This document shows positions 1 to 7,700 of a stretch of DNA of 8,902 nucleotides, piece by piece (the stretch's first letter is position 1; every line of letters starts with the position of its first letter). Made by a program: the position numbers and the translations under genes. The notes beneath the pieces are model-generated. The model did not search any database. It was not told the DNA's origin and saw only the letters and a list, made by a program, of their open reading frames with translations. Source of the DNA: JAXGPP01 sp964436865 (lineage in GTDB: Bacteria; Planctomycetota; Planctomycetia; Pirellulales; Thermoguttaceae). Location of the stretch: the NCBI GenBank assembly GCA_964436865.1, contig CAYTFK010000294.1:1-8902 (forward strand), written 5' to 3'.

Positions 1-234
1 ACGGACAGCACGACCCCGCCATTGCCGCCATGACAACGATGGGAGCGATAGCGCACGCAATGTGAGATGTTGCAAGAGCAGCCTCTGCCGCGAAAGGGTT
101 GACATTGGGGATTCCTCTCAGGAAGCCCTCGTTTCATCCCTAGCATCCCTCTGGACATCCGAGCCTTGCCCTAAGAAAATTCCGGGCCTGGGGCAGAGTC
201 CCAGTCAACAACCCCGCTTCATCCACCCAAAAGC
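1..234. other. Left-edge stretch without a confident gene
   Basis: Stops occur in the frame of the downstream GH16 fragment (31-33, 49-51, 100-102, 172-174), so that gene does not extend intact to the edge. On the minus strand an ATG at 105-103 opens a frame that stays open to base 1 (35 codons). GAGGAA sits about 6 nt upstream of it, so it could be the N-terminus of a divergent gene cut by the window edge. A plus-strand frame from base 3 to a stop at 63-65 could equally be a gene end. Neither short peptide shows a family motif, so no gene is called. Confidence 0.4.
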
Positions 235-429
235 TGGAATCCCCACATCTTCTACGTGGACGGCAAGGAGACTTGGCGAAGCAAGCGAGGCAGCGTATCC
301 CAGATTCCCGAGTACATGCTGCTGAGTGACGACATCGGCCCGTGGGCCGGTGACATCACCAAGGCCGAGTTTCCCTACAAGTTCCTCGTGGACAATGTGC
401 GGGTCTACGATCTGATGGACGAGAAGTGA
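235..429 (+). pseudogene. C-terminal fragment of a GH16-type beta-glucanase / concanavalin-like domain
   Basis: Reading in frame to the TGA at 427-429 gives about 64 codons. They hold FYVDGKETW, then YMLLSDDIGPWAGD, then FLVDNVRVYDL. This order (strand with Y-V-D-G-K, the LLS...WAGD segment, closing VDxVRVY strand) is the usual C-terminal end of GH16 laminarinase-like jelly-roll domains. The catalytic ExDxxE strand, the N-terminal half and any signal peptide are absent. The frame is open upstream only to a TAA at 172-174, with no convincing start codon. The family resemblance appears to begin near W235. The fragment ends 39 bp before the fucosidase-like gene, with the same orientation, so an intact ancestor probably led this operon. 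It may be a real remnant of a deletion or a join made in assembly. The family call is fairly secure; the pseudogene status is inferred. Confidence 0.7.
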
Positions 430-468
430 AGCAGGCTGCTTCGACGACAGAATAACCGAGGGCGGCGC

Positions 469-1527
469 GTGAGGACCATGAACAGACGATGTTTCCTCGA
501 GATCGCAGCAGGGGCAGCCTGTCTCCATGGCATGAAAGCCCTGGCCAGTGAGCAGATCACGCCCTACGTCCGAGCGAATGCCGACTGGCTGGCCGGGTGC
601 CGCTACGGAGTCGGCGTCCACTGGACGGCGCAAACCGTCCCAAGGAGAGGTTCCCCGTTGCGGTTCCAGGACGCCGTCGATGCCTTCGATGTGGAGCAGT
701 TTGCGGCACGGCTGGCCCATTCCGGGGCCGATTATCTACTCTTCACATCAACACACGCCCTCCAGATGCTTCCCGCCCCGCATCCGGTGATCGACCAGCT
801 CCTGCCCGGCCGAACCTGCAAGCGGGACCTGATTGGTGAGCTTGCCGATGCCTTGGCCGCCAAAGGAATGCCCCTGTTGGTCTACTACAACCATTCCTGC
901 AACGGGAAGGACGACCCCGAGTGGCGCACCGCGGTTGGCTACGACGGCAAGGACAAGGCCGTGCTGGCCGAGAATCTCCTGGAAATCGTCGGCTGGATGG
1001 GCCAGCGGTACAAGCACCGGATCAAGGCGTGGTGGTTCGACAGCCCGTACTCGCTGGACACGCGTGGCCCGCACAACAGCGTCACCACCGACATGGCCGG
1101 ATTCCAGTTTCCCTGGGAGCGGTTCACCGTCGCCGCCAGGCTCGGATTTCCAGATCGGCTTGTGACCTACAACGCCGGAGTGAACCAGACCTTTCTCTAC
1201 ACCACCCATCAGGACTTCTGGGCGGGCGAACTGGTCGATCTGGAGCATCCGCCCAGCGGCCAGCATCATCCCGCGAACGGCCTCCAGTGGTTCGGCTGGA
1301 CGTGCCTCGACGACCGCGCCTGGGTTCACCACCGGCTGGACACGGAGATCCCCAAGCCGCTGTACTCCGATGAGGAGGTCCTTGCCTTCGTCCGCACCTG
1401 CAATTCCCATCGGGCTCCGATGACTTTCAACGTCGGCATTTACCAGGACGGCACAATGGCACCCGCCTCGGTGGAGCAGTTGTACCGCCTCGCCCAGGCA
1501 CTTGGGCCGAAGCGAGCCGCACGCTGA
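469..1527 (+). CDS. Exported GH29-family alpha-L-fucosidase-like protein
   Basis: 352 residues, about the size of a GH29 catalytic barrel without the usual C-terminal beta-sandwich. The N-terminus NRRCFLEIAAGAA is a twin-arginine (Tat) leader, implying folded export. GH29 landmarks run in order: YGVGVHW (46-52, family K-F-G-I-F-I-H-W-G); FDVEQFAARLAHSGADYLL (73-91); RDLIGELADALAAKGMPLLV (119-138); KAWWFDS (187-192), whose D191 fits the nucleophile position (family W-F-D-G); GWTCLDD (276-282, family W-E-T-C); and FNVGIYQDGTM (320-330, family N-V-G-P-x-x-D-G-T-I). It is divergent: the family HHDGF motif is STHALQM here, and no acid/base can be assigned. The GTG at 469 is chosen because GAGGG at 458-462 lies 6 nt upstream; ATG 478 is a real alternative that starts closer to the Arg pair. 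It precedes the nucleoside hydrolase gene by 28 bp. The fold assignment is strong; activity on fucose is inferred and uncertain. Confidence 0.82.
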   Translation: MRTMNRRCFLEIAAGAACLHGMKALASEQITPYVRANADWLAGCRYGVGVHWTAQTVPRRGSPLRFQDAVDAFDVEQFAARLAHSGADYLLFTSTHALQMLPAPHPVIDQLLPGRTCKRDLIGELADALAAKGMPLLVYYNHSCNGKDDPEWRTAVGYDGKDKAVLAENLLEIVGWMGQRYKHRIKAWWFDSPYSLDTRGPHNSVTTDMAGFQFPWERFTVAARLGFPDRLVTYNAGVNQTFLYTTHQDFWAGELVDLEHPPSGQHHPANGLQWFGWTCLDDRAWVHHRLDTEIPKPLYSDEEVLAFVRTCNSHRAPMTFNVGIYQDGTMAPASVEQLYRLAQALGPKRAAR

Positions 1528-1555
1528 CACTGAACCAGAAAACGAAAGCAACGCA

Positions 1556-2533
1556 ATGACACTTTTCCTACTCTCAGTCTTCTTGGCATCTGCCACGTCC
1601 TCGGCGACAGACCCCGTGCCGGTGATCTTCGACACCGACATCATGGGGGACGTGGATGACGTGGGGGCCGTGGCCATCCTGCACGCCTTGGCGGACCGAG
1701 GTGAGGCGAAGATCCTAGCGACGGGTGTTTGCGTCAAGAATCCCTGGAGCCCGCTCTGTCTTGATGCGCTCAACACCTACTTCGGTCGTGCCGACATTCC
1801 TCTGGGTGTTGTGAAAGGTCCGGCCCACAACCGAGCGTCGAAGTATGCCCAGACGATTGCCGAGGAATTCCCGCACGCGCTGGAGTCGGCCGACGCCGCC
1901 CCCGACGCCGCCTTGCTCTACCGCAATGTGCTGGCCCGCCAGCCCGACCGGAGCGTCGTCATGGTAAGCGTGGGCCAGTTGACGAACCTCCGGAACCTGC
2001 TGAAAACCGGCCCCGACCAGCACAGCGATCTCGACGGCCGGGACCTGGTGAAACGGAAGGTGCGGGTTTGGGTCTGCATGGGCGGGAGGTTTCCCGAGGG
2101 ACGGGAGGCCAATCTCATCAACGACGGGCCGGCGGCCGCTTACGCCATCGAGCACTGGCCGACGCCGATCATCTTCAGTGGCTGGGAGATCGGCAACGAG
2201 ATCATGACGGGAGCCCGGCTGAGCGAAGCACCGGCTGGAACTCCCGTGCGGCGAGGTTACGAGCTTTATAATGGCCTGAAGGATCGGCAGAGTTGGGACC
2301 AGACGGCGGTGCTGTACGCCGTGCGCGGCCTCGACGGCGGCCTGGCCGACTGCTGGGAGGTCCACTCGCAGGGAAATCTCCACGTCAACGATGACGGCAG
2401 CAACGCCTGGCGAGATTCGCCAGATAAAGAGCACTCGTATCTGGTAAAGAAGATGGCGCCCGAGCAGATCGCCGCGATCATCGAGGAGCTGATGCTCCAC
2501 TCGCCCGAGAAAAAACGTTCGCGGGAGGATTGA
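1556..2533 (+). CDS. Secreted nucleoside hydrolase-superfamily protein (IUNH-like)
   Basis: 325 residues, the normal length for inosine/uridine-preferring nucleoside hydrolases, which cleave N-ribosyl bonds with a bound calcium ion. The N-terminus MTLFLLSVFLASATSSA is a short Sec-type signal peptide, so the protein should act outside the cytoplasm. DTDIMGDVDD (26-35) is the calcium/ribose-binding aspartate cluster in its longer D-T-D-x-x-x-D-x-D-D form. MVSVGQLTNL (136-145) matches the central strand and helix. The MGG (175-177) with N186 and D190 in NLIND corresponds to the family M-G-G...N-x-x-x-D segment. D248 in SWDQTAV matches the late metal-binding aspartate. ATG 1556 is preferred over the in-frame TTG 1502 because it puts the signal peptide first and avoids overlap with the upstream gene, although no good Shine-Dalgarno precedes it. 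Exported relatives in carbohydrate loci may have substrates other than nucleosides, so the reaction is uncertain; the superfamily call is firm. Confidence 0.85.
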   Translation: MTLFLLSVFLASATSSATDPVPVIFDTDIMGDVDDVGAVAILHALADRGEAKILATGVCVKNPWSPLCLDALNTYFGRADIPLGVVKGPAHNRASKYAQTIAEEFPHALESADAAPDAALLYRNVLARQPDRSVVMVSVGQLTNLRNLLKTGPDQHSDLDGRDLVKRKVRVWVCMGGRFPEGREANLINDGPAAAYAIEHWPTPIIFSGWEIGNEIMTGARLSEAPAGTPVRRGYELYNGLKDRQSWDQTAVLYAVRGLDGGLADCWEVHSQGNLHVNDDGSNAWRDSPDKEHSYLVKKMAPEQIAAIIEELMLHSPEKKRSRED

Positions 2534-2547
2534 GCTTCGAAACCAAG

Positions 2548-2552
2548 AAGGA
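2548..2552 (+). promoter_or_regulatory. Shine-Dalgarno of the deacetylase gene
   Basis: AAGGA lies 7 nt before ATG 2560, within the 26-bp gap after the nucleoside hydrolase stop. It decides the start in favour of 2560 over TTG 2530. Confidence 0.6.
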
Positions 2553-2559
2553 CACGCAC

Positions 2560-3348
2560 ATGGCAAGCACTCGCCGAGAGTTCCTCGTCGCCCTGGGAGC
2601 GACGGCGGCGGCATTCGCCGCAACCGCGTCGTCGCAGGCGTCGGAGAAGACACCGAAGAAGCGGCATATCGTCACGCTGAGCTTCGACGACGGCTTCAAG
2701 AAGTCGTCGATCAAGACTGCCGAGATCTACGAAAAGCTCGGCTTGTCGGCCTGCATCAACGTGGTCGCCTCAGCGCACATGAAAGATTTTCGCCCCCCGG
2801 ACTATCCTGAAGTCCCTCGGGCCGATTTCGGCCTGTGGAACGACCTGAAAGCCAGGGGGCACGAGATTATGCCGCACGGGTACAGGCACGCCAACAAACG
2901 AAACCTGCCCATCGCCGAGGCAAGAGACCTGATCCTGCGGTGTCTCGATGTGTTCGACCAGGAACTCAAAGGCTTCGACCGCAGGCGGGCAGTCTTCAAC
3001 TTTCCGTACAACGCCTCGACACCCGAGTTGGAGAAATGGCTGCCAAGCCAGGTTCTCGCCTTCAGGACAGGCGGGGGAGCGATCAACCCGCTGCCACACG
3101 AGGGCCAATCGAGACTGACCTGCACGAGCTTCGGGCCCGGGAACTGCGAGGCGGCCATCGACCGGGAGATCGAGAGGCTGCTGGCCCAGGAGTCGGGCTG
3201 GTTGATCTTCAACACGCATGGTCTCGACGACGAGGGCTGGGGGCCAATCCGGGCAACGTACCTGGAGCGACTCCTGGAACGTCTGGTCGCCATGGACTCC
3301 GTAGGAATTCTTCCCGCTGAAGAGGCTTTGGCAGGATACAAGGGATGA
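2560..3348 (+). CDS. Exported polysaccharide deacetylase, NodB/CE4 type
   Basis: 262 residues. STRREFLVALGATAAAFAA is a clear Tat leader (T-R-R-E-F-L). The NodB homology domain follows: TLSFDDGF (39-46) is motif 1, with the catalytic-base and metal aspartates D43-D44. HGYRH (106-110) is motif 2, supplying the two metal histidines. FNFPYN (146-151) stands for the R-x-P-Y motif 3. LIFNTHG (215-221) with H220 is the last motif. CE4 enzymes remove acetyl groups from N- or O-acetylated sugars such as chitin, peptidoglycan or xylan. ATG 2560 is chosen because AAGGA at 2548-2552 lies 7 nt upstream and the Tat motif follows at once; an in-frame TTG at 2530 overlapping the previous stop is less likely. 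It is the last gene of the run, 26 bp after the hydrolase. Its stop at 3346-3348 directly abuts the broken end of the opposing porin gene, so the last few residues may not be native. The substrate is unknown. Confidence 0.88.
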   Translation: MASTRREFLVALGATAAAFAATASSQASEKTPKKRHIVTLSFDDGFKKSSIKTAEIYEKLGLSACINVVASAHMKDFRPPDYPEVPRADFGLWNDLKARGHEIMPHGYRHANKRNLPIAEARDLILRCLDVFDQELKGFDRRRAVFNFPYNASTPELEKWLPSQVLAFRTGGGAINPLPHEGQSRLTCTSFGPGNCEAAIDREIERLLAQESGWLIFNTHGLDDEGWGPIRATYLERLLERLVAMDSVGILPAEEALAGYKG

Positions 3349-4300
3349 ACACGCCGAAGCCGTCGGCATCGCCGTAGCTGAAGTACCGCAGATCGCAAGC
3401 GAACACCGTATCCAGGATGCCGGAATAGGCCGTCCCCACCGATGCGATCAGCGGATAATCGAAGTCACCCGCAAAGGTCCGCGGACGCCCCAACTCATCG
3501 GCCGAACTGAATTCGAACGTCTCGAACCATTGCGGGCTCTTCAGCGACGCACCGAAGTGCCAGCCGGCATCGCCCGTGTAGTAGATTCCCGCTTGAAAAC
3601 CGGCGCCCCAGTGGTACGGCGTGCCCGTGGCATCGGGGTAGCTGGCAAACCCATCGCCATTGGCGTCGTCGGGTGCGGCAAAGAAAGCCGGGCTCGCCGT
3701 CAGCCGTGCCAGGGTGACCGTGGGCGCCAGTCCAATCGAGACATGATCGGAGATGACCCAGGCAGCGGTGGGCACGAGTTGGAGGATGTCCAGTTGCGCG
3801 GCCACTCGCCCCACGCCGAGACCGACGGGCGGCGAGGGAGTGAAGATCGGGTTGGTCTCGCTGCTGGCATAGTTGCCGTTGAAGCCGCCGATCCCAAACA
3901 AGCCAAGCCCGTAGGCCCAGGTTTGCTCCGGCGGCTTGTGTACGAAAGCAATCACCGGAACCGGCGCGACGCCGGAGTCGCTCTTCGTGGTTCCCTCCAT
4001 ATCAAGGGGCGGCAATCCGGGCCCCATCGCATTGGCGGCCATCCGGGAACGAACCTCTGACCGCGGGAGCACGGTCTCCATTGCCACGCTGCAGTCGGAA
4101 GCCGGCAAAGCGACGATCGTCGCCGGGTTCCAGTACAGCGCCCCCGCAGAATCGAGAGGTGCTGCCGTAGCGGCTCCGCCCATGGAGCGATTCACCGGTC
4201 CGACGCCATTGAGCGCAACTCCCTGGGCCCACGTCGAGGTCCAGAGAGAGCAGCCGACGAGAAGTGTAACCAGGACTCGCCAGATAGTCAGACGGAGCAT
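3209..4300 (-). CDS. FadL/OMPP1-family outer-membrane transport protein, C-terminally broken
   Basis: The open frame gives 363 residues, but only residues 1-317 (bases 4300-3350) look native. MLRLTIWRVLVTLLVGCSLWTSTWAQG is a Sec signal peptide. The mature start has the OMPP1/FadL hallmarks: NGVGPVNRSMGGAATAAPLD and then ALYWNPATI (family A-x-x-x-N-P-A), followed by the P-V-P-x-x-x-F segment and alternating aromatic/glycine beta-strand stretches up to YFSYGDADGFG (307-316). FadL proteins form a 14-strand barrel that lets hydrophobic compounds such as fatty acids or aromatics cross the outer membrane. After V317 the frame enters the antisense of the deacetylase gene. The remaining ~46 residues are Pro/Arg-rich and not beta-barrel-like, so the terminal strands and closing aromatic residue are missing. 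ATG 4300 is supported by GGGAGGGG just upstream; an ATG at 4366 would put 22 residues before the signal peptide. A barrel this short is unlikely to insert, so this is a pseudogene or an assembly artefact. Confidence 0.78.
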   Translation of the reverse strand: MLRLTIWRVLVTLLVGCSLWTSTWAQGVALNGVGPVNRSMGGAATAAPLDSAGALYWNPATIVALPASDCSVAMETVLPRSEVRSRMAANAMGPGLPPLDMEGTTKSDSGVAPVPVIAFVHKPPEQTWAYGLGLFGIGGFNGNYASSETNPIFTPSPPVGLGVGRVAAQLDILQLVPTAAWVISDHVSIGLAPTVTLARLTASPAFFAAPDDANGDGFASYPDATGTPYHWGAGFQAGIYYTGDAGWHFGASLKSPQWFETFEFSSADELGRPRTFAGDFDYPLIASVGTAYSGILDTVFACDLRYFSYGDADGFGVFIPCILPKPLQREEFLRSPWRPDVPGVAPGTLPGLAPSPRRRDHAC

Positions 4301-4302
4301 GG

Positions 4303-4310
4303 CCCCTCCC
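4303..4310 (-). promoter_or_regulatory. Shine-Dalgarno of the FadL-like gene
   Basis: Read on the minus strand this is GGGAGGGG; its GGAGG core ends 4 nt before ATG 4300. It supports starting the porin at its signal peptide rather than at the upstream in-frame ATG 4366. Confidence 0.55.
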
Positions 4311-4652
4311 GTTCCGGAGCAATCCACGGACATCGCGTGCTCAAACACATTGCATTCCCGCGACAAAGTCCCATGTTCGGCGGAAACCAGGTTTGCGGGA
4401 TCTGCCGGTTATATCAATCGTATCGGTTACCGCGGCCCCCGACGTGAGGAGTTGTCATCCAGCACCCCCTGGTAGGCTTATTGCGAGCGCGTACCGCAGA
4501 AGCGAACAGGGCCTTGATGCGGTGGCTTGGAGAAGTCGCCGATCGGTATTCACCCAGGGGGGAACCAGACGCTGTACGCGTTCGCAAAGTCACACGGAGG
4601 CGCGCGTTGTCGTGCACCCGCGATCTTCCGCCTGTACGAGCAGTTCGTCACC

Positions 4653-4668
4653 GGCCGCCCGTGCGGCC
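4653..4668. repeat. Short perfect inverted repeat (possible weak hairpin)
   Basis: GGCCGC, a 4-nt loop, then GCGGCC. It lies about 90 nt downstream of the stop of the giant surface-protein gene. There is no T-tract on either side, so an intrinsic terminator is not supported; in such GC-rich DNA it may be chance. Confidence 0.3.
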
Positions 4669-4758
4669 ACCGCCGCCACACCCAGTTTCCCACCGCCTGC
4701 ACGCCGCGGGGGAAGTACATCGAATAGAACAGCCCCGGAAAGCTGGGCAGGCGACTAT

Positions 4759-7700
4759 TCAAGGCTTTGCGGTGATCCAGTCCAGGTCGAAGGCCAGTTC
4801 GTTGTGGCGAAGATTGATGATGCGGTCTTTGCAGCGGGCGTGGTCACCAGCGTCCAGTGCGAGGTTGGCAAAGAACCAGTCCCGCGCCGCGCCTCCCAGC
4901 AACCAGTCACGGTCGTTGTCGTCGCATACCGTCCGGTCGGCTCCCCCAACACGGAAATAAGGGCCGCTCAATCGCGCGTGCCGCGCGACATTGGTCTTCG
5001 ACCGATCGGCCCATTCCTCCAAGATCTCTCCCAGGGCGGCGCACCGGGCGTCGTGCGCGGTCGTCCCGCCGATAAGAATATCGTCACCGCCGCCGCCCAA
5101 GAGGCGATCGACACCCGATCCGCCGATCAGCAGGTCACGACCAGGTCCGCCGATCAGCAGATCATCGCCGGGTCCTCCCAAAATAACATCGTCTCCCGCG
5201 CCACCCTTGAGGTGGTCGTTTCCGACATCGCCGTAGAGCCACGCCGAGACACGACTGCATCCGGCGACGGCGAGATGATCGTTGCCCTCCTGGCCATAAA
5301 CAACGATCCGATCGATTGTCGTTCCGCTCGGTACCGTGACCCGCTGGGGCCGGAGACCGTTGATCCACACCAGGTATTGTCCGGATCGCCGCCGCGGGGT
5401 CACGAGAATTCGGTCATTGCCCGTGGTACCGCCGACAACCAAACCCGCTTTGGTCGGGTCGTCCGGTTCCACCTGGATGTCGATGGCACAGACAACCAGG
5501 GGCACACTCTCGACGGCAGCCGCGCCGTCATCGTCGGTCACAGTGAACGACACACTGTACTCGCCGGCCGTCGTGGGCGTGAAGGCGAATTCGAGGCCAG
5601 AACCGGCGGCCACGATTTTCGTGCCTTGGACGGCCTGCCACCAGGTCGTGTGCTGATCGAGGATTCCTGGGTCGGTGAAACCCGCCGAGAAGCACAGTTC
5701 CTGCCCGCGCACTCCACGGTCCGGTCCGACAATGGCCGTCACCATCGGCGCGGCGTTTGCGACCGTCACCAGAAGCGTGTCGCTATGGTTGCCGCCGGCG
5801 TGCCCGTCGTCGACCGCGAGGGTGACCGTGTAGATGCCGTCGTCCGCGTAGACGTGGCTCGCCAGGGCGCCACTGGCGATCGTGCCGTCGCCAAAATCCC
5901 ACCAGAAGCTGAGCGGATCACCATCGGCGTCGAACGACGCGGTGCCGTCGAACGAGACCATCTCCCCTTCGCAGGAGACGAGATCCTCGCCCGCCACGGC
6001 CACCGGCTGGCGGTTGCCGATCGCTACCTCGGCGGTGGCGTAGGCAATGTTGCCGGAGGAATCGACAGCCGCATACGTTAATGTATAGCAGCGGCCGGTT
6101 GCTCCGGGCTGGGCTTTGAGGGTGAAGTCTTCATCGTGCTGGCCGAAATTGGCCCCGTAGATGACGGCGGCACGATCGGCCTCCCAACTGGGAGCAATCT
6201 CCACCAGCACGATCTGCGGGGCGGGATCGGTCTCGTCTTGCGCTTCGACACTCGCGTGAACCGCGACCCAGCCCTCGCTCGGCAAGAGCACACTCGGTGT
6301 CACCGCGAGGGAAATCACCGGCGGCGTCCGATCTACGGTTACCGGTATCGGCTCAGGATCGGCACCGAGCGTTCCGATGGCCACCTGCTCGAGCAACACG
6401 GTCGTGGCGGTCGCATCCGCAACCACCAGCGTGACCCGCTCCGCGGGGTCGGCACCGGGCTCGGGGATCACGCGAACAGAAAACTCGCCCGTGCCCGGAT
6501 CCGGAACCGTGACCTGGTCGTCCAGGTCGCCATCTTCGTCGAGGTCCGCTTCGAGGTACGTCGCGCCGGGGATCTCGTTCTTGGCCTTGGTGACGACGCG
6601 CCCCAGATCGTCGACGATTTCCAGATCGACCGGGCAGTAGGCTGTGAACGTGAGCGTGGGGGCGATCCGCAGGTCGAGTTCCCGGACCCAATCGCCACCG
6701 CCCACGAATGCTCCCGCACGGCTGAGGATACCCGGCGTGCCATCGCCGGTGGAATCGTCGCCGTCGATCTCCAGGCGGAAGCGGTCATTCAACGGGGCGG
6801 CAAACCGCAGCGTGATGCGATCGGTCGCCGGATCGTACTCGATCGAGCCTGCATCGATCTCCCACAACTGATCGTCGGCGTCGCCGAAGTAGTTGCCGTC
6901 GCGGTTCGCATCAAAACAGGCGGCCGTCAGCCGGTAGTTGGCCGGGTTGGCAGCCAATCGTCGATCGAGATCTACATCAGTGAACTGGATCACAAGGCTC
7001 TTATGATCGGCGGCGGCCTTGACGGAGCGAACGGCCGGCGTCGGAAGCGGGCCGCCCATCAACCGGGCCAGCGCGAAGTCGGGATCGCGGCCGAACCAGA
7101 TCCACCCACCCGAAGGCTGGTTGAAGCTGGCTCCTGCCAGCACGATGTTATTGTCGGCCTGGACCGCCGCCGCAATGCCGAAATCGTTGTGCGGGTTGAA
7201 TTTGACAAAGGCGAAGCCTTCCTCTCCAAACGCCGTGTCCGGCGCGCCGTCGGCGTCCAGGCGGAGTGCCGCGAAGGAGCTGCGAGGGCCCGCATCGAAG
7301 TCAGAAAAGGCGAATCCGAACACGACGATCTTGCCATCGGGCTGGATCGCCACGTCGGTTGCGACGCCTGAATGTGCGTCGACTTGCGTTAGATCGGGGA
7401 CGACCTTTCCCTGGTTGCCGAAGCTCGTATCCAATTGACCATCAGGCGTGTAGCACGCGATCGCAAACGACTGTTGGTCCGAAACCCCGTCGAGCAAGCC
7501 GGTGACATAGCCCGCCACGACGATCCTTCCGCTATCCGGTTCGACTGCCAGACGGAATGGATAAGCGCTGGCATCGGCGAACTCAGTGAATTCGGTGAAG
7601 ACCCATCCTTCAGTACCGAACTCAGGGTCCAGGTCGCCTAGCGCCAGATCGTACCGGGCCACGGCGAAGCAGTAGCGGTGAGCTGTCGTCTNNNNNNNNN

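Larger units (their letters stand above)
4301..4758. other. Gap between the surface-protein gene and the porin; no gene seen
   Basis: About 460 bp lie between the stop of the giant protein and the start of the porin, both on the minus strand. Short frames exist on both strands, but none has a recognisable motif, a good ribosome binding site or a plausible amphipathic or hydrophobic pattern. The part next to 4300 should hold the porin promoter, but I find no convincing -35/-10 pair. A GC-rich inverted repeat sits at 4653-4668. Confidence 0.5.

Noticed and set aside
99..104. TTGACA, a perfect sigma-70 -35 hexamer on the plus strand
   Set aside because: No TATAAT-like element lies 16-18 nt downstream (GAAGCC-like sequence there), so no promoter is called.
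181..212. GC-rich motif (CCGGGCCTGGGGCAGAGTCCC) that might belong to an intergenic repeat family
   Set aside because: Only one copy occurs in the window and the self-complementarity is short; a genome-wide search would be needed.
748..1776. Minus-strand open frame of 342 codons
   Set aside because: It lies antisense to the GH29-like gene and the start of the nucleoside hydrolase gene; the plus-strand products carry the motifs.
4653..4668. Hairpin downstream of the giant gene as a rho-independent terminator
   Set aside because: The stem is only 6 bp and no T-run follows on either strand.
5065..5232. Regular 27-bp repetition that could be taken for a CRISPR-like or satellite array
   Set aside because: The period is exactly nine codons and encodes RTX nonapeptides in frame; there are no unique spacers.
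4393..6081. Long plus-strand open frame (562 codons) opposite the surface-protein gene
   Set aside because: It is antisense to the RTX and PKD coding sequence, is Arg/Pro/Val-rich, and has no domain motif; it arises from the GC-rich codon pattern of the real gene.
6136..7371. Plus-strand open frame of 411 codons
   Set aside because: It is a shadow of the Ig-like and delta-60 coding region on the minus strand, which has clear family motifs.
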